Part shown: piece by piece, positions 27,746-35,384 of the stretch
Layout: every line of letters begins with the position of its first letter
Position numbering within the stretch: the stretch's first letter is position 1
NCBI GenBank assembly: GCA_029259945.1
Contig: JAJDEF010000037.1
Span: 58,169 to 122,168 of the forward strand
DNA from: Planctomycetota bacterium
GTDB lineage: Bacteria > Planctomycetota > Planctomycetia > Pirellulales > Lacipirellulaceae
Length of the DNA stretch: 64,000 nt
Direction of reading: 5' to 3'
Program-made: the position numbers and the translations under genes
The notes under the pieces: model-generated
What the model was told of the DNA's origin: nothing
The model's input: only the letters and a program-made list of their open reading frames with translations
Databases searched by the model: none

Positions 27746-28495
27746 ATGGCTGGACATTCACACTGGGCTGGAATTAAACACAAAAAAGCCCTCATCGACA
27801 ACAAGCGCGGCAAGGTTTGGAGCAAGCTCTCCCGGGCGATCATCGTGGCTGCCAAAGCCGGCGGTGGCGACCCAGACACTAATCTCCGTCTACGCTATGC
27901 CATCAACGATGCCAAATCTGTCAGCATGCCCAAAGACAACATCGAACGGGCAATCAAGAAGGGCACCGGCGAGCTTGATGGCGGAACGTTCGACGAAATC
28001 CTCTACGAAGGCTACGGCCTAGGGGGTGTCGCAGTTCTTTGCGAAATCCTCACCGACAACCGTAACCGAACAGCCCCCGAAGTTCGTAAGATTTTTGAAC
28101 TAGCCGGCGGCAAACTCGGGGCCACCGGCTGTGTTGCCTGGATGTTCGAGCGCAAAGGCATCCTCGTGATCGATGGTGCCCAGACCGACGAAGAAAAGCT
28201 ATTCGAACTCGCCTTAGAAGCGGGTGCCGAAGATGTGAAATCCCTCGATGGCAAGTTCGAGGTCATCTGCAATCCCGACGATTTTGGCAACGTGCAAGAG
28301 GCGATTCAACAAGCCGAGATTGAAACCGAGATGTGCGAAATCACTCGCATCCCCAACGATACCATCGACCTGGATGCCGAAACGGCGAAGAAGGTTCTTA
28401 AAATGGTGGAAAATCTCGACGACCACGACGACGTCCAAAAAGTTGCGTCGAACTTCAATGTGCCCGATGAAGTCATGGAAGAACTGGGGATGTGA
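27746..28495 (+). CDS. yebC: YebC/PmpR-type regulatory protein
   Basis: YebC/TACO1-family protein (249 residues) with the canonical start MAGHSHWAGIKHKKALIDNKRGK. The acidic middle and C-terminal alpha/beta domains are intact (YEGYGLGGVAVLCEILTDNR and ending DEVMEELGM). Members act as DNA-binding regulators or help translation of difficult (for example polyproline) sequences; which applies here is unknown. It lies 64 nt downstream of the EndoIII-like gene and ends in a strong hairpin. Confidence 0.95.
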   Translation: MAGHSHWAGIKHKKALIDNKRGKVWSKLSRAIIVAAKAGGGDPDTNLRLRYAINDAKSVSMPKDNIERAIKKGTGELDGGTFDEILYEGYGLGGVAVLCEILTDNRNRTAPEVRKIFELAGGKLGATGCVAWMFERKGILVIDGAQTDEEKLFELALEAGAEDVKSLDGKFEVICNPDDFGNVQEAIQQAEIETEMCEITRIPNDTIDLDAETAKKVLKMVENLDDHDDVQKVASNFNVPDEVMEELGM

Positions 28496-28518
28496 GATTT
28501 AAGATCGAAAATCTCACA
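28491..28518. terminator. Bidirectional hairpin between convergent yebC and the cytochrome gene
   Basis: TGTGAGATTT (28491-28500) pairs perfectly with AAATCTCACA (28509-28518) across an 8-nt loop. The yebC stop lies inside the stem, and the opposing gene ends 2 nt away. There is no T-run, so termination would be by structure or Rho. Confidence 0.6.
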
Positions 28519-28519
28519 C

Positions 28520-30097
28520 TTAATCTTTACCGTAGTGCTCTACCTCGGGCCAATACTCTTGGAAATCGAACTCTGGGCTGTTATCCAGGTCGTGGCATTG
28601 TAGGCAGTTGTCTACGACAACACCTAACTTCTGCCCCTCTTTATTGCCTTCGTTCTCTACCAAGCTGATCCGCATCGTTGCTCGCCGTCGTTCTATCTCC
28701 GCGTCGCTGACCTCTTCGTCACCCTGCTCTGCCGCCACATGCGCTGCGCCTGGGCCGTGGCAGTTCTCACAACCGTTGCCCAACAGGTGCGGTGTCTTGC
28801 TCAAACCCATGAAGCCCGAAACATAGGGAAAGTATTCCTGCGGATTCCAGCCAGTTACATGGCAACTCAAACATTCTGGGTCGAAATGCCGTGGCGGTTC
28901 CAGATTCACTAATGTCTCAGTGGCATGGGCATGGCCTGTTTCCTCGAACACTTCAGCTGCCTCGGAATGACATTCCGCACAGGTTTCGGACCCGACAAAG
29001 CGATCGGTCGGGTGCGCCATCTCAGTAATCCCCAAACCATCAAACCCCAGATCCCTGAGCTCGTCTTGATAGGCAATCAACTCCGCCTGCATCTCTTTGG
29101 AATCTTCAAACCGATGATCCAAGGGCACTTTCTGATAACGGAATGGCTGCTGCGGGTCGTCATAAATTCCGAGTACCACCACATACATTCCCCGGTGGCC
29201 CACTTCAATCAATTGGGTGCGTAGCCCTTCCACGCTGTTCGCATCGAGTGGTGGCTCATCCGCTCCGCCGGTGGTCGCTACGATTCGAAACTCAGGAAAC
29301 TGCTTGGCGAGCGCTGTCGCTTCGTCCGGATCGGCATGAACCAGCAACACTAGAAAATCGCACTTCTCGCTCTTTAGCTTCGGCAACACTTCGCTCAAAG
29401 CAGTGGCGGGCTCAGTCCAATGAATATCCGTCGCATTCTGTAGCGATGCCAAATGCTTTTTCCCAAGCACCGAAGTCACCCCAATTTTCTTGCCCCCTGC
29501 CTCAACGACTCGATAGCGGCTCGTGAGACCAATACTAAAATCAATAACCGCCACATTGGCCGAAACCACGGGGTTTGTTGCTGGATCAAAATTCGACAAC
29601 ACGTAAGTCAGATAGTTCGCATCGAGCTGCAACTCGCGAGCACCCAAACCGACTGCCGAATAATCCAGCTTGTCTAATGCCTTGAGGGCATAGCGGTATT
29701 TAATCTCGGATTGAGGGCCAAGTCGATGAATTTGGCCGCCCATGTCGAGCGATACCACAGGCCAACCGTCGGCCTCGAGTTGCTGGAGAAAAGTCTGACG
29801 ACGCTTCAGACCCCCCTTTTGGTTTTCGAGCCCCGCACAACCGCACGGTTCAAGATAGCCATCCAACTCGCCTGATATCACAATGGCAAGTTCCGGCTTC
29901 GGCCAATTCTCAAAGATGGGGCCATTGCGCTGCACCGCATCCTCAGCCGATTCGCTGTTCGCAAAACGACCAGCGGTTTCGCTAACTACGGTCAGGGCAG
30001 GTTCCGATCGCAAAAACTCTGCCGCTGAAATTGCCCACAGAAGCACGATAGAAAAAACAAGCAGACGCTGCCGAAAAAACGTGGTGATCATTCGCAT
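28520..30097 (-). CDS. Tetraheme c-type cytochrome with N-terminal metallophosphatase-like region
   Basis: The 525-residue protein has an N-terminal signal/anchor (LLVFSIVLLWAISAAEFL), so it acts outside the cytoplasm. Next comes a domain (about residues 68-340) starting with SGELDGYLEPCGCAGLENQK, a 5'-nucleotidase/metallophosphatase-like arrangement. The C-terminal third holds four CxxCH heme-binding motifs, CAECH, CLSCH, CENCH and CLQCH, resembling cytochrome c554 family proteins. The redox partner is unknown. It is followed, divided by 200 nt, by a DUF1573 gene in the same direction, an association often seen in planctomycetes. Confidence 0.85.
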   Translation of the reverse strand: MRMITTFFRQRLLVFSIVLLWAISAAEFLRSEPALTVVSETAGRFANSESAEDAVQRNGPIFENWPKPELAIVISGELDGYLEPCGCAGLENQKGGLKRRQTFLQQLEADGWPVVSLDMGGQIHRLGPQSEIKYRYALKALDKLDYSAVGLGARELQLDANYLTYVLSNFDPATNPVVSANVAVIDFSIGLTSRYRVVEAGGKKIGVTSVLGKKHLASLQNATDIHWTEPATALSEVLPKLKSEKCDFLVLLVHADPDEATALAKQFPEFRIVATTGGADEPPLDANSVEGLRTQLIEVGHRGMYVVVLGIYDDPQQPFRYQKVPLDHRFEDSKEMQAELIAYQDELRDLGFDGLGITEMAHPTDRFVGSETCAECHSEAAEVFEETGHAHATETLVNLEPPRHFDPECLSCHVTGWNPQEYFPYVSGFMGLSKTPHLLGNGCENCHGPGAAHVAAEQGDEEVSDAEIERRRATMRISLVENEGNKEGQKLGVVVDNCLQCHDLDNSPEFDFQEYWPEVEHYGKD

Positions 30098-30297
30098 AGT
30101 GGTTCGCTACCAATGTGCTCTCTGCCAACTCGGTGATGCAAGCTGCAATCGTAGCCGCTTCTACCTCCCAAGACCAGCACATTTTGCCTGTCTACAGCCG
30201 GTTTCAGTACCCACTTTTGGCACGAAAATCTCTGGCCGTGGGATACTTTTTGGGCGTTTTGAAACCATTTTAGGCCAATGCATGCACAACACACAAC

Positions 30298-31488
30298 TCA
30301 TTGCCCCACAGCAAATTGCACCCGAAGTCGTACCACGGTCGAGACCGGGTGGGTTGAACGCAATACAATCTCTGCATCGGTGCTGGCAGGTTCGCCCAGT
30401 CGCACCATCGGCCGTGTTCCCGCTGGGATCTCAACAAACAGCGGCACATGCATCAGTTGATCGCCCATTTCACGCGGCTCGCCAAAGGTTACCTTCAGCT
30501 CTGGCGGGTCCGTCCGGTCCACTTCAAACCGAGTCGTCTGAGCGTACGGCCCGCGGACCGCCATCGTCAGCCGCATTTTTTTCCCCTGCTTACTCTGAAA
30601 AGTCCCCATCTTCAGCAACCCGCCTTGGGCTACCCATCCGGGGCCATAAACCGAAATATCGCCCTCAACCCACCCCAAGATCGGCACGGTAATCATTTTC
30701 GTGTTTTCTAAAGTGGTTTCCAGCTTCAACGAACCACCAAATGGGCCTAACGTCTTGCCAGCCCGATAGCTGGCCACCACTTTCACTCCTCCGCTGGCCT
30801 GTTGCTCCAGTAGCTGGTCGGGCGAAAGGGGCTCGATCCGCACTTCCAATTGTTCGGGTAACTGCTTGCCCGTCAGCTGATAGTCCAATACTTCCACTTG
30901 CTGATCGGAGTAAGACAGAAGGTAAAGATACGCTTCTCTCGTCTCATCCGAACGCATGGCACCAAATTGCAATTCCGACGGGCGGAGGGCTGTGGATTCG
31001 ACCACCTCTCCTTCGACCGACAGCCCAATTCGAGGCGTCTTCGGATCGTTGGTATTAAAGTAGGCACCATGGCGATACGCCCCCGAAGAAATTTTTGCCG
31101 TCCATTCCAGCATCACCTCGGTCGCCTCGCCCGGCGGCACCGAAACACTCACGCCTTTTTCGGCAAGCTTCCCTCCCAACTCCACCCGCGTACAGTTGCA
31201 AGTACTCGAAGCAAAAGCAATCACTAATTCGCTTTCCCCCTCATTGCGAATTGCATATTCATGCCGCATCGTTGCCCGATGTTCCATCGTGCCAAACTCG
31301 AATGTGACTTCTGGTACGATGGCTCTTGGCGAAGAGTCATTTACCTCGAACACGGGCTCGTTCGTTGGGCCCCCCCCCAGAGCTTCGATAGGCTTTGTTG
31401 GTGGTTGGGCTTCGTAATAAGCGATCGCCGCTCCCATCACGACACCCACCAACGACGAACAAACCACGATGATCAATAACGATTTCAT
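30298..31488 (-). CDS. DUF1573 family protein, exported
   Basis: The protein begins with MKSLLIIVVCSSLVGVVMGA, a signal or anchor sequence, so it is probably periplasmic or surface exposed. The DUF1573 domain (Ig-like beta-sandwich) covers about residues 55-150 and includes FEFGTMEHRATMRHEYAIRN and the Cys pair in SSTCNCTRVE. The C-terminal part is beta-rich without named motifs. The start chosen (31488) has a GGG-containing Shine-Dalgarno about 10 nt upstream; upstream in-frame ATGs at 31506 and 31521 exist. Function unknown; the family is common in planctomycetes and Bacteroidetes. Confidence 0.8.
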   Translation of the reverse strand: MKSLLIIVVCSSLVGVVMGAAIAYYEAQPPTKPIEALGGGPTNEPVFEVNDSSPRAIVPEVTFEFGTMEHRATMRHEYAIRNEGESELVIAFASSTCNCTRVELGGKLAEKGVSVSVPPGEATEVMLEWTAKISSGAYRHGAYFNTNDPKTPRIGLSVEGEVVESTALRPSELQFGAMRSDETREAYLYLLSYSDQQVEVLDYQLTGKQLPEQLEVRIEPLSPDQLLEQQASGGVKVVASYRAGKTLGPFGGSLKLETTLENTKMITVPILGWVEGDISVYGPGWVAQGGLLKMGTFQSKQGKKMRLTMAVRGPYAQTTRFEVDRTDPPELKVTFGEPREMGDQLMHVPLFVEIPAGTRPMVRLGEPASTDAEIVLRSTHPVSTVVRLRVQFAVGQ

Positions 31489-31576
31489 CTCAACCCTTGC
31501 TTGCATACCACGAGGAAACAACCGCCACGAACCTGCATTTTAGTGCTACTCCAAACCTTCGGCAACACACCGCATT

Positions 31577-32101
31577 CTACCCACGCATCGTCTCTCGGCA
31601 CTGCGTAAAAAAAGCCTGAAAATCTTCTCGTTGGTAATCGGGATAAGTCCAGGGACATTTTTGCCAGGCCCGTGCTCGATAGTTCAACGTCACCTCGGCG
31701 TAGATCCCCTGCCCGAGATAAATCCGATGGGCATGATCTTTGGTCGACGCCAAAACCAACTTGGCAAGGGTGAGATAACCCGGGTCCAAATTCAAGGGCC
31801 GGGGCTCGTCACATTCAAACTGCTCTGCAAACTCCCGTTCCCACTCGTTGGTAGCGATCTTGATTTGGGGCAGACGGCCCGGATCGACAAGCGTTTGAAA
31901 TGCAAGAAACTGCTTCTTGAGCCCGATGCCCATCGTCGTCTGATAGTAGTCAGTTTCGGTAAACGAAAAGGCCTCGCTCTTGAGTTGCAGTTCGCCAAAC
32001 GCACGCGTCGCACGCTGCTCAGCCCACGCCAACGCCTCCTCATAACGGCTACAAACGGCAATCAGCAAAAGCACCGGCTTAGGATCGTGTAGGTCACCCA
32101 T
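31577..32101 (-). CDS. DUF4416 family protein
   Basis: A 174-residue protein with the DUF4416 pattern: LLIAVCSRYEEALAWAEQ near the start, then LNLDPGYLTLAKLVLASTKD and HAHRIYLGQGIYAEVTLNYR. No catalytic residues or function are known to me. The ATG at 32101 is preceded by a TTTGGA stretch; a TTG six codons upstream is less likely. The RAYT gene lies directly upstream on the same strand, its stop codon within the 15-nt direct repeat adjacent to this start, so the insertion may have changed this gene's leader. Confidence 0.85.
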   Translation of the reverse strand: MGDLHDPKPVLLLIAVCSRYEEALAWAEQRATRAFGELQLKSEAFSFTETDYYQTTMGIGLKKQFLAFQTLVDPGRLPQIKIATNEWEREFAEQFECDEPRPLNLDPGYLTLAKLVLASTKDHAHRIYLGQGIYAEVTLNYRARAWQKCPWTYPDYQREDFQAFFTQCRETMRG

Positions 32102-32115
32102 AATTTCCAAACTCG

Positions 32116-32598
32116 TCAACGATACAATCCTTGCGCCTCACACCACTTCCAACCTCGATGCTTAGGCAGATACCGATTCATTAAATAGTCAAAGTGTTCT
32201 TGAGTCTGCACCCGCTTCCGACTCCCACCTTCAGAAAACCACTCGTGCTTACCATGTTTCTGGTTCAACACTCGGGAGATCGAACCCTTGATAGTACTCC
32301 GCATCCTCAACCAAGGCCGCTCGTCGTGCCAACCCAACAAGGCGTGCATATGAGACAATTCGGTGGCGATGTAATAAACCTCGAAAGATTGTTTTTCTCT
32401 TGAATCCAGTAAAACTGAAATAATCGTCTGTTGGAAATCGCCGTCAAAGACCTTGGCATCTTCCGTCATCAATCGCCGATACCTAGCGTCCTCATCTGCG
32501 TCCGAGGGGAGGATCCCTTGTTTCCGTTTTACATACCCTTGTTTTCGAGCTGGCAACCAGCTTCCATACGCATGGTACGTAAAAAGGTAGCAGGGCAT
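32116..32598 (-). CDS. REP-associated tyrosine transposase (RAYT, IS200-like Y1 family)
   Basis: The 160-residue protein opens MPCYLFTYHAYGSWLP, matching the RAYT N-terminal pattern (TFHTYGTWL-type). The HUH-type pair is His83 and His85 in LSHMHALLGW, and candidate catalytic Tyr residues are Tyr138/Tyr143 in HFDYLMNRYLPKHRGW. RAYTs are single-copy domesticated relatives of IS200 transposases that mobilise or maintain REP palindromes rather than themselves. The ATG at 32598 has a GGGAG Shine-Dalgarno six nt upstream; an in-frame start at 32613 also exists. The frame is intact. Confidence 0.85.
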   Translation of the reverse strand: MPCYLFTYHAYGSWLPARKQGYVKRKQGILPSDADEDARYRRLMTEDAKVFDGDFQQTIISVLLDSREKQSFEVYYIATELSHMHALLGWHDERPWLRMRSTIKGSISRVLNQKHGKHEWFSEGGSRKRVQTQEHFDYLMNRYLPKHRGWKWCEAQGLYR

Positions 32599-32659
32599 GT
32601 AAACTCCCGACATTTCGGACCGCGTGGCGATCCGGCTATTCCTAACTCGTCAACGATAG

Positions 32660-32681
32660 CCGGAGGGCCACCGCCCTCCGG
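32660..32681. repeat. REP-like palindrome beside RAYT
   Basis: CCGGAGGGC (32660-32668) pairs perfectly with GCCCTCCGG (32673-32681) around a CACC loop. The preceding GATAG and the following AATC resemble the head and tail of the ATAGCCCGGCC repeats elsewhere in the window. Confidence 0.75.
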
Positions 32682-32690
32682 AATCTACAA

Positions 32691-34214
32691 TCAATACGCT
32701 TTCGCAAATATCCCGCGACGCGTACTAGGTTGCCCAGTAAAGATGCAAGTCCCCGCCTCTTCTTCACCATCCAACGGCACACAGCGTGCCGTTACTTTTA
32801 GCGATTTCAGCTTCGCTTCCATCTCGGGCCCTTCGACAAAGTGACAATGCGCAAACCCGCCGTGCAATTCGGGCTTGTCGGCATCTTTGGGCGTAAAGTA
32901 CTTTTCAAACTCTTCGAGTGAATCGATCGACACGGTCACCTCTTCGCGAGCTTTCAGCGCTCGATCGAACAACGCCTGCTGACATTCGCCGAGCAATTTT
33001 GCGACGCCTGCCACAAATGCGTTTCGCTCGACCGGCTCGCCCTTACCGCCCACATCTCGTCGGGCGGCACTCACATAGCCGGCGGCTACGTCACGCGGGC
33101 CGACTTCTAACCGTAGTGGCACGCCGCGCTTCACCCATTGCCATTTCTTTTCGCCGCCGCGAAGGTCTCGATCGTCGATTCTTACTCGTACTGGTTCGTC
33201 GTCGAATCGCTCTGCCGTCAGGTCGCTCTTTAACGATTCACAATATTCCAGCACTTCGGTGCGCTCGTCGTCGTTGCGATAGATCGGCAAGATGACCACC
33301 TGTGCAGGCGCCAGTTTCGGCGGCAAGACCAACCCATCGTCATCGCTGTGCGTCATAATCAATCCTCCGACAAGCCGCGTCGACACGCCCCACGAGGTGG
33401 TCCAAGCAAAAACTTCTTGGCCCGCTTGATCCTGAAATTTAATTTCTTGTGCCTTAGCAAAATTCTGACCCAAGAAATGCGAGGTGCCCGCCTGCAACGC
33501 CTTGCGATCCTGCATCATCGCTTCGATGCTGTAAGTTGCCACCGCACCAGGGAACCGCTCGCCGGCGGTCTTCTCGCCCTTGATCACCGGCATCGCCATC
33601 GTGTCTTCGGCAAACTCCGCATAGATGTCGAGCATCTGGCGAGTTTCTTCGACGGCCTCCGCCTCCGTCGCATGAACCGTGTGGCCTTCCTGCCATAGAA
33701 ATTCGGTCGTTCGCAAAAACATCCGCGTTCGCAGTTCCCAACGCACAACGTTGGCCCACTGGTTAATCAAGATAGGCAAGTCGCGGTAGGAACTAAGCCA
33801 ACGCGCAAACGTCGCGCCAATAATCGTCTCGCTCGTGGGCCTAACAATCAGCGGCTCTTCCAACTTGGCCGAGGCTGCCGGGCGCAAACCGCCATCGGGG
33901 TCGGGTTCCAAACGATGGTGCGTCACCACCGCACATTCTTTGGCAAAACCCTCGACATGCTCCGCTTCCTTCTCCAGAAAACTCATCGGGATGAACAGCG
34001 GAAAATAGGCGTTCTCGTGCCCGGTGGCTTTGAACCTGGTGTCGAGCTTGCGCTGGATATTCTCCCAAATCGCGTAGCCCCACGGCTTGATGACCATGCA
34101 GCCCCGCACGTCGGAGGTCTCGGCCAAGTCGGCCGCTTTGACGACCTGCTGATACCACTCGGGATAGTTTTCAGATCGGGTAGGAGAAATCGCGTTCTTC
34201 GGTTTTTTAGCCAT
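32691..34214 (-). CDS. proS: Prolyl-tRNA synthetase, archaeal/eukaryotic type
   Basis: Class II synthetase that charges tRNA-Pro. The 507-residue length, lack of the bacterial editing domain, and motifs (VIKPWGYAIWENIQRKLD, LIVRPTSETIIGATFARWL, LRTTEFLWQEGHTVHAT) identify the archaeal/eukaryotic-type (ProS type 3) enzyme. The C-terminal domain has Cys residues in GGFAHCHFVEGPE and EAGTCIFTGQPS, and ends FAKAY. The first residues MAKKPKNAISPTRSENYPEW are typical. The leader is pyrimidine-rich with no Shine-Dalgarno. It is transcribed divergently from the YhaM-like gene. Confidence 0.96.
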   Translation of the reverse strand: MAKKPKNAISPTRSENYPEWYQQVVKAADLAETSDVRGCMVIKPWGYAIWENIQRKLDTRFKATGHENAYFPLFIPMSFLEKEAEHVEGFAKECAVVTHHRLEPDPDGGLRPAASAKLEEPLIVRPTSETIIGATFARWLSSYRDLPILINQWANVVRWELRTRMFLRTTEFLWQEGHTVHATEAEAVEETRQMLDIYAEFAEDTMAMPVIKGEKTAGERFPGAVATYSIEAMMQDRKALQAGTSHFLGQNFAKAQEIKFQDQAGQEVFAWTTSWGVSTRLVGGLIMTHSDDDGLVLPPKLAPAQVVILPIYRNDDERTEVLEYCESLKSDLTAERFDDEPVRVRIDDRDLRGGEKKWQWVKRGVPLRLEVGPRDVAAGYVSAARRDVGGKGEPVERNAFVAGVAKLLGECQQALFDRALKAREEVTVSIDSLEEFEKYFTPKDADKPELHGGFAHCHFVEGPEMEAKLKSLKVTARCVPLDGEEEAGTCIFTGQPSTRRGIFAKAY

Positions 34215-34361
34215 TGTTTGGAGAGGTCTGAGGTGAGAGGGCTGGGTCAGGATATTTGGAAGGCTTTATTCTAGTCCAATCGAAGCGAGTCCGAAATCGC
34301 AACGCTTTGCCCCCCAGCGATCAGGGGCGATATTTGGTAGGATGGCGGCAACTTTCTGCCC

Positions 34362-34394
34362 CCCGACCTCTGACCCCCGATCCCCCCTCCCCCC
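34362..34394 (+). repeat. C-rich leader tract before the YhaM-like gene
   Basis: The bases before the ATG read GACCTCTGACCCCCGATCC and further C-runs, sharing GACCTCTG-CCCCC with the tract before cysS. The divergent proS leader on the other strand (34215-34255) is also pyrimidine-rich on its coding strand. No Shine-Dalgarno is present. Confidence 0.5.
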
Positions 34395-35375
34395 ATGTCC
34401 ACCGATACACGACGCTTTGCCAGCCAGCTTGCCCATAACGAATCGGTAAGCCAGATCTTTCTTGCCTCTGAAAAGCAGCTTCGGCCCAATCGCAACGGCA
34501 ACCTCTACCTGCAGGTCGATCTCTCCGACCGCAGCGGGTCGGTCAACACCCGTATGTGGAACGCCACCGAGAACGACTATCGCAACTTCGAAAATGGCGA
34601 CTACGTCCATGTCGAAGGGGCCACCCAGCTTTTCCAGGGCAACATCCAAATGATCGCGACTCGCATTCGCAAAGCTCGGCCCGACGAGGTGGACGAATCC
34701 GATTTTGTCACTCTCCAAACGGCCGAAGTCGACCAAATGCGAGCCCGTTTGATCGAAATCTTGGGCGGTCTCGAGTCGAACCCGCTCTCTCGACTCGCCC
34801 AGGGATTTCTGGCCGACGACGAGTTTATGGACAAATTCTGCCGTGCCCCGGCCGGCATGAAAAACCATCATGCCTACCAAGGCGGACTGCTGGAACATGT
34901 GCTCAGCCTCATGGAGTTGGTTCTTGTCGTAGCGCCACGTTACCCACAACTCGATCGCGACAAACTCCTGCTGGGCGTCCTGCTTCACGACGCCGCCAAA
35001 ATCGACGAGCTTTCGTACGAACGCGACATTGCCTACACCGACGAAGGCCAACTGCTCGGCCACATGGTGCTCGGGGTGACCATGCTCGACGACAAAGTCC
35101 GCCAAATTGTTTCGCAAGATGGGCAACCCTTCCCCGAACGACTGCTGATCGAGCTAAAGCACCTCATCGTCAGCCACCACGGCCAATACGAATACGGCAG
35201 CAGCAAGCTACCAATGACCCTCGAAGCGATCACCCTGCACCTACTCGACAACCTCGACGCCAAGCTCGCCAATTTCACGCAACTGATGACCGACTGCCCC
35301 AACACCGACAGCAACTGGACTCAGTACTACACTCAACTTGGCCGTAAGCTGTTCAAGCCCTTGAAAGATAACTGA
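34395..35375 (+). CDS. YhaM-like OB-fold/HD 3'-5' exoribonuclease
   Basis: The protein joins an N-terminal OB-fold nucleic-acid-binding domain (QIFLASEKQLRPNRNGNLYL to about residue 100) to an HD-domain phosphohydrolase. The HD motif residues are in NHHAYQGGLLEHVLSLMEL and LLHDAAKID, with later His residues in SHHGQYEYG. This architecture matches YhaM (cmp-binding factor) of Firmicutes, a 3'-5' exonuclease. The 326-residue length fits. rnr follows with a 9-nt gap, so the two RNases are probably cotranscribed. Confidence 0.88.
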   Translation: MSTDTRRFASQLAHNESVSQIFLASEKQLRPNRNGNLYLQVDLSDRSGSVNTRMWNATENDYRNFENGDYVHVEGATQLFQGNIQMIATRIRKARPDEVDESDFVTLQTAEVDQMRARLIEILGGLESNPLSRLAQGFLADDEFMDKFCRAPAGMKNHHAYQGGLLEHVLSLMELVLVVAPRYPQLDRDKLLLGVLLHDAAKIDELSYERDIAYTDEGQLLGHMVLGVTMLDDKVRQIVSQDGQPFPERLLIELKHLIVSHHGQYEYGSSKLPMTLEAITLHLLDNLDAKLANFTQLMTDCPNTDSNWTQYYTQLGRKLFKPLKDN

Positions 35376-35384
35376 TCTCTTCCC

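Larger units (their letters stand above)
32110..32681 (-). mobile_element. RAYT cassette bracketed by 15-nt direct repeats, with REP palindrome
   Basis: AACTCGTCAACGATA occurs at 32110-32124 and again at 32644-32658, flanking the transposase gene. The right copy runs straight into a REP-like palindrome (32660-32681). Between the copies is only the RAYT gene and 46 nt. The direct repeats may reflect insertion or recombination; they are not typical of HUH transposition, which makes no target duplication. Confidence 0.65.

Noticed and set aside
34266-35126. Minus-strand open frame over the YhaM-like gene
   Set aside because: The plus-strand frame has a clear OB-fold and HD motif; the antisense product has no recognisable motif.
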